Source: CAYNRG01 sp964399545 (GTDB lineage: Bacteria; Bacillota_I; Bacilli_A; Erysipelotrichales; Erysipelotrichaceae). From it: a stretch of DNA of 64,000 nucleotides. Shown in pieces: positions 8,821 through 17,496 of this stretch. The stretch covers positions 1 through 64,000 of the forward strand of contig CAYNRG010000001.1 of the NCBI GenBank assembly GCA_964399545.1, in the 5' to 3' direction. Position numbers and translations under genes: made by a program. Position 1 is the stretch's first letter. Every line of letters starts with the position of its first letter. Below the pieces are notes generated by a model. The model had not been told where the DNA came from. It saw only the letters and a program-made list of their open reading frames with translations, and ran no database searches.

Positions 8821-10809
8821 ATGATTAAAATAAAAAAAATTGTTTTAATTTCAAATGATTTTGAAACAAAAGAAATTGAATTTTGGACTACAGGGATAAA
8901 TGTAATTATTGGCGATTCAAAAGCTGGTAAATCATCAATAATCCAAATAATTGATTACTGTTTAGCTTCTAGCGATTGTGATATTCCCGCAGGTCTAATA
9001 AGGGATAGTTGCTCTTGGTTTGGAATTGTCCTTGAAATAAATCATAGCTTTTTGCTGTTAGCAAGGAAATCTCCTAAAGGAATTAATGTCTCCAACGAGA
9101 TGTACTTCGAAATATTGCAAACTAGCAAAATTCCTGAATTTAGCAAAATTAAATCAAATAGAACTAGAGAGCAAGTGAAGAATTATTTCAATGAGCATTT
9201 TAAGTTATCTAACTTATCAATAGACCTTAATGAGTATACAAAGGACTATTCCCCAAGCTATCGAGATACTATAGGAATAAACTTTTACCCACAAGAGATA
9301 TTACTTAATAAGTTTTCGTATTTTTATAAGCAAAACAATGACAGGCGTAAAAAGAATTTAAAATTTATGTTTTCTTATATAATGGAAATATTAACCATGG
9401 AAGATATTTATAGTGAAGCGGCATTGGATAGAATAAGACGAGAGATTCTAAGACTAGAGAGAGCTCAAGAAAAAAATAGCAACATCTTAGATGAATGGGA
9501 TTTAAGTAGTAGAGAGAAGCTAATCAAGGCATACAAACTCAATCTTTTTGTTGAAAAGGAAATTCCTGCTGATTTTCTTGAAAGGATTAAATTATTACAA
9601 CAAATCAAAGATTCAAAAATTGTAGATTCAATGAATTCAACTGAAAAGTCACTTAGTTATTTGAATGAAGAAATTGCAAAATTAGATAAGGAAGAAGCTT
9701 CTATACATGACGAGCTGATAAAGAGTGGGAAAAGGATCAGAGATATTCGAAAACAGAAGAGTCAGATTGGTGAATTTTCTTCTTTAGCACAAGAAAATTT
9801 TGAATCAAGAAAGATTACAGACTGGCTATTAAATGACGAATACTTGATTACAAATATTTCGAAAAATGATGATTCATTTTCAAATAAAATATTCAACCAA
9901 ATTCAGAATACACTGATTGAGGAAGAATCTCAAATATCATTCTATGAAGAAATTAGAGTATCCTTAGACAAGGAGTTAATGAGTGAAGAAGAAAACTATA
10001 AGATTCAATCAGATAAATTAAAAGGTGTGCAGCAACTGCTGTTTAATGCACGCCAAAGTAGTAACGAAACAAAAGAAGTTGTAAGCAGGCTGAAAGAATT
10101 ATATGAATACTACGGAGAACTTGATAGTTTTTTACATGTATATGAAATTGTGATGAATACACAAACAATAGCTGAGCAGATTATTAAACTTAGAGAAGAT
10201 GAAAAATGGTATGAAGCAAAAATTAATTCTGATGTCATTGAGGAACGAATCCAAGCGGCAGAATTATACTTACAAGGAACGCTTGATACGATATTAGACT
10301 TATTTAATGTAGAGTATAAAAATTTTGACGAAAACAATAGATTAGTGAAATTTGACTTTAAGAAAATTGAATTTAAGTTTCAACTATCTAATGCAGGTGT
10401 AACACTTGATAAAATTGGAAGTGGATCAAATTACGTAGAATATCATTTGGCAATGGCATTTTTGTTGCATATTTATATTCAAAACAAAGTTAAGCAAAAA
10501 ACTACATTTGACTTTGTTGTATTTGATCAGCCAAGTGAAGCATATTTTCCGACATCAGATGAAAATAAAAATATGCATCTAGACGAGAAAGTCAAAAATG
10601 ATCCGAATCTTCTTAGACAGCAATTCAGAGCGATTAGCGAGTTATTTAGACAGCATTGTAGTGGGATGCAAATAATTATCTTTGAGCATGCAGGAAGAGA
10701 ATATTGGGAAAATGGTAATGCATTAATCAATGATAAAATTAATATTATTGATTGGAAGAAAGATAACATTAAACTTATTCCAAGTAAGTGGATTATTAAT
10801 AGCAACTAG
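8821..10809 (+). CDS. ABC-3C ATPase, SMC/RecN-like, DUF3732 family
   Basis: A 662-residue ABC-type ATPase with coiled coils. Walker A is GDSKAGKS (31-38). A long central region rich in Glu, Lys and Leu (about 200-480) forms the coiled coil. Walker B is in FVVFDQPSEAYFP, with D569 followed by QPS, the signature of the DUF3732 family. Such ATPases sense invading or damaged nucleic acid and control an effector in ABC-3C systems (family knowledge). ATG 8821 has AGGGGA at 8809-8814 with ideal spacing; ATG 8815 is too close to it. It is the last gene of the operon and is followed by hairpins. Confidence 0.68.
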   Translation: MIKIKKIVLISNDFETKEIEFWTTGINVIIGDSKAGKSSIIQIIDYCLASSDCDIPAGLIRDSCSWFGIVLEINHSFLLLARKSPKGINVSNEMYFEILQTSKIPEFSKIKSNRTREQVKNYFNEHFKLSNLSIDLNEYTKDYSPSYRDTIGINFYPQEILLNKFSYFYKQNNDRRKKNLKFMFSYIMEILTMEDIYSEAALDRIRREILRLERAQEKNSNILDEWDLSSREKLIKAYKLNLFVEKEIPADFLERIKLLQQIKDSKIVDSMNSTEKSLSYLNEEIAKLDKEEASIHDELIKSGKRIRDIRKQKSQIGEFSSLAQENFESRKITDWLLNDEYLITNISKNDDSFSNKIFNQIQNTLIEEESQISFYEEIRVSLDKELMSEEENYKIQSDKLKGVQQLLFNARQSSNETKEVVSRLKELYEYYGELDSFLHVYEIVMNTQTIAEQIIKLREDEKWYEAKINSDVIEERIQAAELYLQGTLDTILDLFNVEYKNFDENNRLVKFDFKKIEFKFQLSNAGVTLDKIGSGSNYVEYHLAMAFLLHIYIQNKVKQKTTFDFVVFDQPSEAYFPTSDENKNMHLDEKVKNDPNLLRQQFRAISELFRQHCSGMQIIIFEHAGREYWENGNALINDKINIIDWKKDNIKLIPSKWIINSN

Positions 10810-10971
10810 CATTCACTTATATTGTTTTAGAATTTGAGTAAAGTCAATACTATTGGGGTGATGTATTTCTTATAAGTTGCCCCCAATCTACTCATTATTA
10901 GAATATCTATTGGCTAATAAAGTGTTAATTTGGACTTTCTTTTTTTTCATCACATTGTTTATAATTCATAT

Positions 10972-11004
10972 GGAGCTCCTTTTCGTCGGGTGAGCTCCTT
11001 TATT
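10972..11004 (+). terminator. Hairpin terminator downstream of the ABC-3C operon
   Basis: GGAGCTC (10972-10978) pairs with GAGCTCC (10992-10998) and is followed by TTTATTAT. It lies 160 bases after the ATPase stop. Confidence 0.5.
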
Positions 11005-11008
11005 ATAC

Positions 11009-11035
11009 AAAAAAGCCGCACCTTGTGGTGCGGTT
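11009..11035 (-). terminator. Intrinsic terminator of the minus-strand acetyltransferase pseudogene
   Basis: CCGCACC (11016-11022) and GGTGCGG (11027-11033) form a perfect 7-bp stem with a TTGT loop. The A-run at 11009-11014 reads as a T-run on the minus strand, so the terminator serves the minus-strand gene. Confidence 0.65.
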
Positions 11036-11118
11036 GAACATTGAATTCAAGGTCATTGCTTAGTTACAAGTTGGGTAGATTAATCTAAGTGATGTAATGA
11101 AGAATCCTTACTTTCTAC

Positions 11119-11565
11119 TTATATTAATTTACTATAGACTGGGTCATTATTTCTTGAGGTATAGCTTTCTGCTTTGGTATAGCCGTGATGCAAGTAAAAT
11201 GATTCTGATTTTGTAGTCAATAATATTTTATGAATATGATGCTTTGTGGCATATTCTTCCATAAGGTGTAGAAGTTGTTTACCTAAATGTTGATTTCAAT
11301 TTTCTTTCACTACCCATAACTCTCTAAGAAATAAGAATTTATCTTTGAAGAACCAGTGATTACACTCGTCTATTCGGAACATGATAAAACCAATTACTTC
11401 TCCTTCTTTTAATAAAAGAATTGTTTTGTCGAGTCCACTTTCATCTATTGATTGAAAGAGTCTCTCTTTGTCGCTTATTTGAGTAGCCATTTCATCACAA
11501 TACTTCATAAATGCGTTTTTAAATGCCTGATGCTCATTGTGTTTTGTAATTAACTTAATTTCCAT
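11119..11565 (-). pseudogene. GNAT family N-acetyltransferase broken by one stop
   Basis: The first 90 residues (MEIKLITKHNEHQ to LRELWVVKEN) look like the N-terminal half of a GNAT acetyltransferase. An in-frame TGA at 11296-11298 interrupts the frame, which then continues as NQHLGKQLLHLMEEYA and SESFYLHHGYTKA to a TAA at 11119. The second part holds the acetyl-CoA-binding loop (HLGKQLL) and the C-terminal FYLHHGY element. The start at 11565 has an AGGAGAG ribosome binding site. The lesion is a single substitution, so decay is recent or the base call is wrong. The substrate is unknown. Confidence 0.75.
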
Positions 11566-11693
11566 ATATCTCTCCTTGCGTACCATTTTCGTAATACTTG
11601 TGAGATCTTAAATGGTTACGAGAAATTAACCCCACAATTTCTGCTTAAAATGACAATAAGGTTAAGTTTAACTAAATTTTAATCGCATAGAAT

Positions 11694-11960
11694 ATGCCAC
11701 CAAGGTGTTCAACAATGCATCGCCCAGGAATAGCTTCAGTTTCGGGTGATGAGATTCTTCTTGATGGCACAACGATTGAAGAGGTGCGAGATTATCACAG
11801 AGAAGTATTACTTCTTTGTGTTGATGTTGCCAATAAAAAAGAAGAAGAAATAATTGCAGCTGAACAAAGAAAAAAAAGAGAAAGAGGAAGAATTGAAAAG
11901 AACGCATTACACTACTGTCAACGATATTGCAGGTAAAATTCCATTTTGATAGGATTTGTC
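11694..11960 (+). pseudogene. Decayed small gene of unknown function
   Basis: A frame reads SVSGDEILLDGTTIEEVRDY and continues as a charged alpha-helical segment to about 11870. In the A-run near 11869-11876 the coding look switches frame: the alternative continues as a Glu/Lys-rich helix ending HYTTVNDIAGKIPF before a TGA. The sequence looks protein-like rather than random, but I recognise no family and see no ribosome binding site. It is probably a remnant with a frameshift. Confidence 0.3.
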
Positions 11961-12248
11961 AAGAAAAGTTTATGAGTAAATTTTAATTTAGGTAGTCTCC
12001 CCAAATTTGTATGAACCTTCAAAAGTAGTATGATAAAAGTACGCGCTTGGAGGTTTTTATTATGAAAGCAATCTAAGAAAAATAATCAAGAAACTTTTTG
12101 AAGTGTGCAATATTCAAGATACTGCACTTCACTAAGGATCTTTTTTATTTATTCTTCAAGTTACAGTTAATATGAAGGGTAATATCAATTCCCAGTAATT
12201 TCTACTAAATTCACTATAGATAGAACAGAATTTTTCAGAATATTTCTA

Positions 12249-12302
12249 TACCTCAGAATAATGAGGTAAGAGAATATACTATAGCGATTGTGAAAATTCA
12301 CA
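12249..12302 (+). promoter_or_regulatory. Promoter and operator region of the phospho-glucoside operon
   Basis: Three elements lie close together 70-125 bases before the GH4 start. They are an inverted repeat TACCTCA-N6-TGAGGTA (12249-12268), a -10-like TATACT (12275-12280) and a Crp/Fnr-like palindrome TGTGAAAATTCACA (12289-12302). The first could bind the operon's RpiR regulator. The second palindrome is at the expected transcription start, where a bound protein would repress. Binding partners are inferred. Confidence 0.45.
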
Positions 12303-12372
12303 CTTTGTTGGCGTTGTCTTTGGTTGCGGTTACATATAAAATTTTAATTGTAAGAGAGGGGAGGCAGTAGAG

Positions 12373-13683
12373 ATGAAACAAGACTTAGTAATTGTAGGTG
12401 GAGGGAGCACTTATACGCCACCGATGCTTTACACTTTGTGTAAGCATCAAGATGAGTTTCCGATTAAAAGGCTTGTGTTGTATGATACAAATCCTAAGAT
12501 GTTGGAACACATGAGGTTTATTGGAGAAACAATCATTAAGGATCTATATCCAGAACTCGAGGAATTCATTGTAACAACCGATTCAGAAGTCGCATTTGAG
12601 AAAGTAGATTTTGCATTTATGCAGATTCGTTCTGGTGGTTTTGAAATGAGAGAGTTTGATGAAAAAATACCACTTTCAAATGGTTGTGTTGGTCAAGAGA
12701 CTTGTGGGGCAGGAGGATTTGCCTATGGATTAAGGTCAATCCCAGATATTATTGACATTGTGAAAAAAATAAGAGAAAAGAATCCAGAGGCATGGATTAT
12801 CAATTATTCAAACCCAGCTGCTTTAGTTGCAGAGGCGACACGGCGATATTTTAAGGATGATAAGAAACTGTTAAATCTATGTGATATGCCGATTGCGATG
12901 ATGGATGGATTTGCAAAGGCATTGGGAACAAAACGACAATCGCTTTCACCAAGATACTTTGGGTTAAACCACTTTGGTTGGTTTACTCACTTGTATGATG
13001 AATCTGGTATCGATCAGCTTCCTAAAGTTAAAGACATGTTGAAAGATGGCTCAATGATTCCAGAAGAGCTTAAAAATGATGAAGGTTGGGTTAATACATT
13101 CAATCAGTTATCTACAATGGTCAATGATTTAGAAGGGGATGTGCCTAATACATACCTTCAGTATTATTTGTATCCAGAGAAAATGGTAGAAAAAGAAGAT
13201 CCTCATTATACCAGAGCTAATTATGTTATGGACAATCGGTTAAAAGAAGTAATCGACTTGCGTTGTGACATGGAAGCAAAAGGTACTATTGAAGGAACAA
13301 AAATTGATGGTGGTGTACATGGTAAATACATTATAGAACTTGCTACTTCGATTTTAAATAACAAAGGGACTATTTTTCTAGCTATATTAGAAAATAATGG
13401 AATTATTTCTAATATTGGAGATGACATCATGGTAGAGGTTCCATGCATGGTCAATTCATATGGGTTAGAGCCATTAGCAGTTGGGAAAATTCCATTGTTT
13501 CAAAAAGCATTAATAGAAAATCAAAGTGCTTATGAAAAATTAACTGTGGATTATATTATGACAGGGAATGAAGACTATGCAATCAAAGCATTAACACTTA
13601 ATAGAACTGTTGTAGATGTTCCAAAAGCACAGAAAATTTTTAAAGAGCTTAAAAAAGTAAATAGAGAGTATTGGAGAATATAG
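12373..13683 (+). CDS. GH4 6-phospho-alpha-glucosidase
   Basis: A 436-residue NAD- and Mn-dependent glycosidase of family GH4 that hydrolyses phosphorylated disaccharides delivered by the PTS. Evidence includes the Rossmann loop GGGSTYTP (9-16), the CGAGGFAYGLRS region, NYSNPAALVAEATRR, and the metal-binding C170 and H200 (in GLNHFGW). The CDMP motif (170-173) is typical of the 6-phospho-alpha-glucosidase branch (GlvA/MalH), whereas beta-specific members usually differ here. The start follows GAGAGGGGAGG. It is the first gene of an operon with a DUF3604 protein and a PTS permease, so the substrate is probably an alpha-glucoside 6-phosphate. The exact sugar is unknown. Confidence 0.85.
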   Translation: MKQDLVIVGGGSTYTPPMLYTLCKHQDEFPIKRLVLYDTNPKMLEHMRFIGETIIKDLYPELEEFIVTTDSEVAFEKVDFAFMQIRSGGFEMREFDEKIPLSNGCVGQETCGAGGFAYGLRSIPDIIDIVKKIREKNPEAWIINYSNPAALVAEATRRYFKDDKKLLNLCDMPIAMMDGFAKALGTKRQSLSPRYFGLNHFGWFTHLYDESGIDQLPKVKDMLKDGSMIPEELKNDEGWVNTFNQLSTMVNDLEGDVPNTYLQYYLYPEKMVEKEDPHYTRANYVMDNRLKEVIDLRCDMEAKGTIEGTKIDGGVHGKYIIELATSILNNKGTIFLAILENNGIISNIGDDIMVEVPCMVNSYGLEPLAVGKIPLFQKALIENQSAYEKLTVDYIMTGNEDYAIKALTLNRTVVDVPKAQKIFKELKKVNREYWRI

Positions 13684-15246
13684 ATGAAAAAAAGATTATG
13701 GGGAGACTTTCACAATAATGTTCATACATTTCATATGGATAGTATAGATAAACTATATGAATTTGCAAAAGAACAACTGGATTTTTGGCCAATCGCATAT
13801 TATCCATTCTTTGTAGATAAAATTGGTCCAAAAGAGATGCATGCTGAAGGTCTACGAGATGAAAAATTAACTGATCAAAACTGGAAAGATCTGTTACAGT
13901 ACATCAAGAAGAAGCCAGATGACTTTATTATTATCCCAGGGTATGAGTGGCAAGGAAGTGGAGAAGATGGAGATCATAATATTTTCTTTACTAATGAAGA
14001 TACTGCTGTTGATAAAATGATACATCCATTAAGGTATCAAGAGTTGACTCAAGAACTTGATGAAGAAAACACAGTGATGATTCCACACCATACTGGATAT
14101 AAAGTTGGACATCGCGGGAAAAATTGGGATACACATAATGAAAAATTCTCACCTGTGATGGAAATCTACTCTTCGCATGGATCAAGTGAGTCTGCGATAT
14201 CGGATATATCACTCGATGTACATGTCCACATGGGTCCTAGAACAAGTGAGGGAAGTGCAGAAGCAGGAATCAAAAGAGGAATTAAAACCGGATTCATCTG
14301 TTCGGGTGATAATCATGTTGTTCCAGGCATAGCGGGAAATGGACTAACAGCTGTAATTGCTGATGATTATTCCAATGAATCTATTATGAAAGCTTTAAAG
14401 AATAGAAATGTATATGGTGTTACTCGGAATAAAATAGAATTAGATTATACCATTAATGGACACATTATGGGATCTGAGATTGAAGCGGATAGTGAAATAG
14501 TAGAGGCGTGTGTAGATATTAATGCTGGAACAGCCATTGACCGTGTTGAGTTCTTCCATAATGGAATAGCCACCAATACCTATGTGAACAATGGAAAATG
14601 GGAAAAGCTAGCTTATGGAGATACAGTGAAATTTAAGTTTGAGTTCGAACTTGGATGGGGACCAGATCAAAGAGTATTTCCTGATTTAATTGATAAAAAT
14701 TGGGATGTCTATATAAAACCATTAGAGGGAAAAATCTTGAACTATGAAACATTGTTTATGTATCCAGGGTCAAAAATAACAATAGCGAATGAGGAAGAAT
14801 TTAAAGCAAATATATACACATTGAAAACACAAAAAGTAGGGAATCATAAGTTATCACAGAAAAACTATAGAACACCCTATATTCAAAATCAATCTATCAT
14901 TTTTGAAATGGAGACAAAGACAGATAGTCAAATTCAATTCATTATTGATGGAAAAGAGTATATTTATAATGTTAAGACATTATTAGAAGGAACACGCTTA
15001 GAAGCGCAATTGGATGAAGTTTATAAGCTGACAGAGGAACGGTTTGGAGTGAGTGAGTATTATAGAAGTGATCCGTTCTGGCATAATGCCTATAAATTTG
15101 TCATTCATCAAGCAATGCGAGAAGAAAGTTATAAGATAAGTATTAAAGAAGAGATTCAAGATGTTAAAAGTGGAGATAGCATTTTTGTAAAGGTGACTCA
15201 AAAAAATAATGATAAAGCATGGTCGTCACCAATATTTATAAAATAA
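13684..15246 (+). CDS. DUF3604/PHP-like metallohydrolase in the PTS operon
   Basis: A 520-residue protein that starts directly after the GH4 stop. Clustered histidines and acids resemble a PHP-type metal site: GDFHNNVHTFH near the start, PGYEWQG, GDHNIFF, IPHHTGY, MEIYSSHGSSE and CSGDNHVVPG. These fit the DUF3604 group of predicted metal-dependent hydrolases related to PHP phosphoesterases. The C-terminal 200 residues look like beta-rich sandwich domains. No signal peptide is seen, so it acts in the cytosol. Its place between a GH4 enzyme and PTS permease suggests it removes a group from the imported sugar phosphate or its aglycone. The reaction is not known. Confidence 0.6.
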   Translation: MKKRLWGDFHNNVHTFHMDSIDKLYEFAKEQLDFWPIAYYPFFVDKIGPKEMHAEGLRDEKLTDQNWKDLLQYIKKKPDDFIIIPGYEWQGSGEDGDHNIFFTNEDTAVDKMIHPLRYQELTQELDEENTVMIPHHTGYKVGHRGKNWDTHNEKFSPVMEIYSSHGSSESAISDISLDVHVHMGPRTSEGSAEAGIKRGIKTGFICSGDNHVVPGIAGNGLTAVIADDYSNESIMKALKNRNVYGVTRNKIELDYTINGHIMGSEIEADSEIVEACVDINAGTAIDRVEFFHNGIATNTYVNNGKWEKLAYGDTVKFKFEFELGWGPDQRVFPDLIDKNWDVYIKPLEGKILNYETLFMYPGSKITIANEEEFKANIYTLKTQKVGNHKLSQKNYRTPYIQNQSIIFEMETKTDSQIQFIIDGKEYIYNVKTLLEGTRLEAQLDEVYKLTEERFGVSEYYRSDPFWHNAYKFVIHQAMREESYKISIKEEIQDVKSGDSIFVKVTQKNNDKAWSSPIFIK

Positions 15247-15264
15247 GGGAGGAAATTAAAAATT

Positions 15265-16620
15265 ATGACAAAAAATGAGCACTTTGATACAGCGAAACAG
15301 ATTCTTGATGCTGTTGGGGGAAAAGAGAACATCAGTTCAATGCAACATTGTATGACTCGATTAAGAATGGTTATAATTGACCATTCGAAAGTTGATGTGG
15401 ATGCTTTAAATGAAATAAACTTAGTAAAAGGAACAAATGAAGCAGCAGGACAACTTCAAGTCATTTTAGGTGTTGGAGTTGTTAATAAAGTCTACAAAGA
15501 AGCTTCAGCATTAGTTGGGAAGTTAGAAAAAGTTGAAGTGGAAGGAGGAAACTTTGTTCAAAGAGTTTCTAGGATTGCAGGAGATATCTTCATTCCTTTA
15601 CTTCCTGCGATTGTAGCAACGGGGTTATTTTTAGGATTGCGCGAGTTTTTAAGTGGATTAGGAATTTATCAAACAGGAACAAGTTGGGATACTTTAATTT
15701 TAATCTTAACTTACACAGTTTTCCAATTCTTACCAGCACTAGTTGGTATGAGTGCAATGAACAAGTTTGGTGGTACACCTTTATATGGATTAGTAATAGG
15801 ATTAATGTTAGTTAGTCCATTCTTACCAGGAGCAGGAGGTGTTGCTAAAGGAAATGCAGAAGCACTATTAGTCAATTTTGCGGGAATTGAATATCAATTG
15901 ACTAACTTTCAATCGGCTGTAATTCCGGCAGTATTCATTTCCTTTATCGCTGCACAGATAGAGAAATATTTAAATAGAAAAGTACCGGATATCCTAAACT
16001 TATTTGTTGTTCCATTTGCGACCATTGGAATTTCATTCTTCTTAGCACTATTTGCAGTTGGACCAGTAACAAACATTATTGAAAATGGAATTGTGGATAT
16101 TTATGTTACTATTCTTAATGCACCGCTTGGAATTGGTGGTTTCATCATTGGAGGATTCCAACAAATCTTAGTAATTACAGGAATGCACCATGCCCTTTGG
16201 ATTATTGACATTAATTTAGTGGAAGCAGGAGCTAATGTTATGCAAGGGATTAGAAATGCCTCGGTGCTTGGGCAAGCAGGAGCTGCAGCCTCATTTATTT
16301 TCTTCGCTATCAAAGAAAAAGATAAAGGAGTTGCGCTTCCAGCAGCATTATCTGGAATCTTAGGAATTACTGAACCTGCAATCTTTGGATTGACATTACC
16401 GTATCAAAAACCATTCTTATTCGGTTGCTTAGGATCTGCTTTAGGAGGAATGACAGCAGTTATCTTTAATGTTGCACCTCCAGCAATGGGTGTAGCGGGG
16501 TTAACTGGATTCCTTGTACAGACAAACGAAACATTGTTTGGGTATATCCTTGTTACCTTGGTTTCATTTATAGTGCCTTTTGTTTTAACAGCAGTGTGGG
16601 CTAAGAAACAAATAAAGTAA
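15265..16620 (+). CDS. PTS sugar permease EIIBC, glucose/sucrose superfamily
   Basis: A 451-residue membrane permease. The N-terminal EIIB domain carries the phosphorylated cysteine C28 in QHCMTRLR. The EIIC domain begins near residue 105, has about ten membrane segments and contains the conserved GITEP motif (367-371). No EIIA domain is fused; a separate EIIA gene lies two genes downstream. The domain order matches permeases for sucrose, trehalose, maltose-type and N-acetylmuramate sugars. With a 6-phospho-alpha-glucosidase upstream, an alpha-glucoside is the likely substrate. It starts after GGGAGGAAAT. Confidence 0.88.
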   Translation: MTKNEHFDTAKQILDAVGGKENISSMQHCMTRLRMVIIDHSKVDVDALNEINLVKGTNEAAGQLQVILGVGVVNKVYKEASALVGKLEKVEVEGGNFVQRVSRIAGDIFIPLLPAIVATGLFLGLREFLSGLGIYQTGTSWDTLILILTYTVFQFLPALVGMSAMNKFGGTPLYGLVIGLMLVSPFLPGAGGVAKGNAEALLVNFAGIEYQLTNFQSAVIPAVFISFIAAQIEKYLNRKVPDILNLFVVPFATIGISFFLALFAVGPVTNIIENGIVDIYVTILNAPLGIGGFIIGGFQQILVITGMHHALWIIDINLVEAGANVMQGIRNASVLGQAGAAASFIFFAIKEKDKGVALPAALSGILGITEPAIFGLTLPYQKPFLFGCLGSALGGMTAVIFNVAPPAMGVAGLTGFLVQTNETLFGYILVTLVSFIVPFVLTAVWAKKQIK

Positions 16621-16629
16621 TTTTTATCA

Positions 16630-16676
16630 AAGAAAACAAGATGTTTGAAGATATTCTTCCTCTCTTGTTTTCTTCC
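16630..16676 (+). terminator. Long hairpin between EIIBC and rpiR
   Basis: Perfect 12-bp arms AAGAAAACAAGA (16630-16641) and TCTTGTTTTCTT (16663-16674) enclose a loop that itself contains GAAGA/TCTTC. The T-rich right arm suggests termination of the first three genes, with partial read-through into the regulator possible. Confidence 0.6.
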
Positions 16677-16728
16677 TTATAAAAACATTAATGCAAATGA
16701 TATAATAGTTTGTATGGAGGGGTACATT

Positions 16729-17493
16729 ATGGAAAAAAGGATGTTGTTTAAAAATAACTTATCAAAACTTTCTAAAACCGATCAGCAAATTCTATTCTAC
16801 GTTGAAGAAAACTTAGATGAACTATCGAGTTTATCGATAGAAGAACTAGCTGATAGAACCTTTACATCTCGAACAACTATTTCAAGATTTGTTCGAAAAT
16901 TAGGATTTAATACCTACTCAGAGTTTAAGATGCGTGTAGCAGATTATTGTAAACAAAAACAAGTAGGATCTTCATCGGAGTTAATCGAAAAAATTAAAAA
17001 TGTAAAATTTTTTAATAACGAAGGTTCAATAGACTATTTAACGAACATGATGATAGAAGCCAATCGAGTTTACTTGATAGGATCATTTTCCTTAAAATCC
17101 TTATGTACATTCTCAAGGTACAAGTTTAACTACTACGATAATAAGATACATGGACCCGCAAATGATTATGAAGTTCGACTAATCATCAACAGCATTATTG
17201 AACCTTTAAATGAAAATGATTTAGCAATCTTCTTCTCCTATTCTGGAATGACAGAAACAATTGTTGAACAAGCAGTTCAGTTTAAACGAATGGGTTGTAG
17301 AGTTGTTGCGGTCACAAACACTAAAGTGAATAAACTTCAAAGCATGTCTGACTATCATGTTTGTTTTCAAGATGATGAAATCTATGATGACAATAATCGT
17401 TTAGTAGCCTCAGGGTTACCTCACTTGTATTTTTTAGAAGTGCTCTATTATAACTATATTTCATTGATTAAAGAAAGAAATGAGAGGAAGTAG
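16729..17493 (+). CDS. RpiR family transcriptional regulator
   Basis: A 254-residue regulator with an N-terminal helix-turn-helix (LSIEELADRTFTSRTTISRF, about 39-58) and a C-terminal SIS sugar-phosphate-binding domain (FFSYSGMTETIVEQAV; VAVTNTK). RpiR proteins sense sugar phosphates and control adjacent catabolic genes. An upstream in-frame ATG at 16645 would lie inside the preceding hairpin. ATG 16729 has GGAGGGG at the right distance, and a TATAAT box at 16700-16705 suggests its own promoter. It probably controls the GH4-PTS operon, perhaps through the inverted repeat at 12249-12268. Confidence 0.85.
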   Translation: MEKRMLFKNNLSKLSKTDQQILFYVEENLDELSSLSIEELADRTFTSRTTISRFVRKLGFNTYSEFKMRVADYCKQKQVGSSSELIEKIKNVKFFNNEGSIDYLTNMMIEANRVYLIGSFSLKSLCTFSRYKFNYYDNKIHGPANDYEVRLIINSIIEPLNENDLAIFFSYSGMTETIVEQAVQFKRMGCRVVAVTNTKVNKLQSMSDYHVCFQDDEIYDDNNRLVASGLPHLYFLEVLYYNYISLIKERNERK

Positions 17494-17496
17494 TTT

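Larger units (their letters stand above)
10810..11118. other. Intergenic region with three hairpins
   Basis: No coding frame was found. It holds a GC-rich stem ATTGGGG/CCCCAAT (about 10851-10888), a terminator for the plus strand (10972-11004) and one for the minus strand (11009-11035). Confidence 0.5.
11566..12372. other. Long intergenic region with decayed fragments and the GH4 promoter region
   Basis: This stretch contains a decayed frame at 11694-11960, an orphan Shine-Dalgarno with ATG and an immediate stop at about 12051-12076, an imperfect hairpin (GAAGTG..CACTTC, about 12095-12130), and the palindromes and -10 sequence upstream of the GH4 gene (12249-12302). No intact gene is supported. 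Confidence 0.5.

Noticed and set aside
11296..11298. TGA in the acetyltransferase read as tryptophan or selenocysteine
   Set aside because: TGA is a normal stop elsewhere here (hamA and the ABC-3C middle component end in TGA), and no SECIS-like hairpin or selenoprotein family is involved.
12040..12076. Small gene with a good ribosome binding site and ATG at about 12062
   Set aside because: The frame stops after four codons (ATG AAA GCA ATC TAA), so it is at most a leader peptide or the edge of a lost gene.
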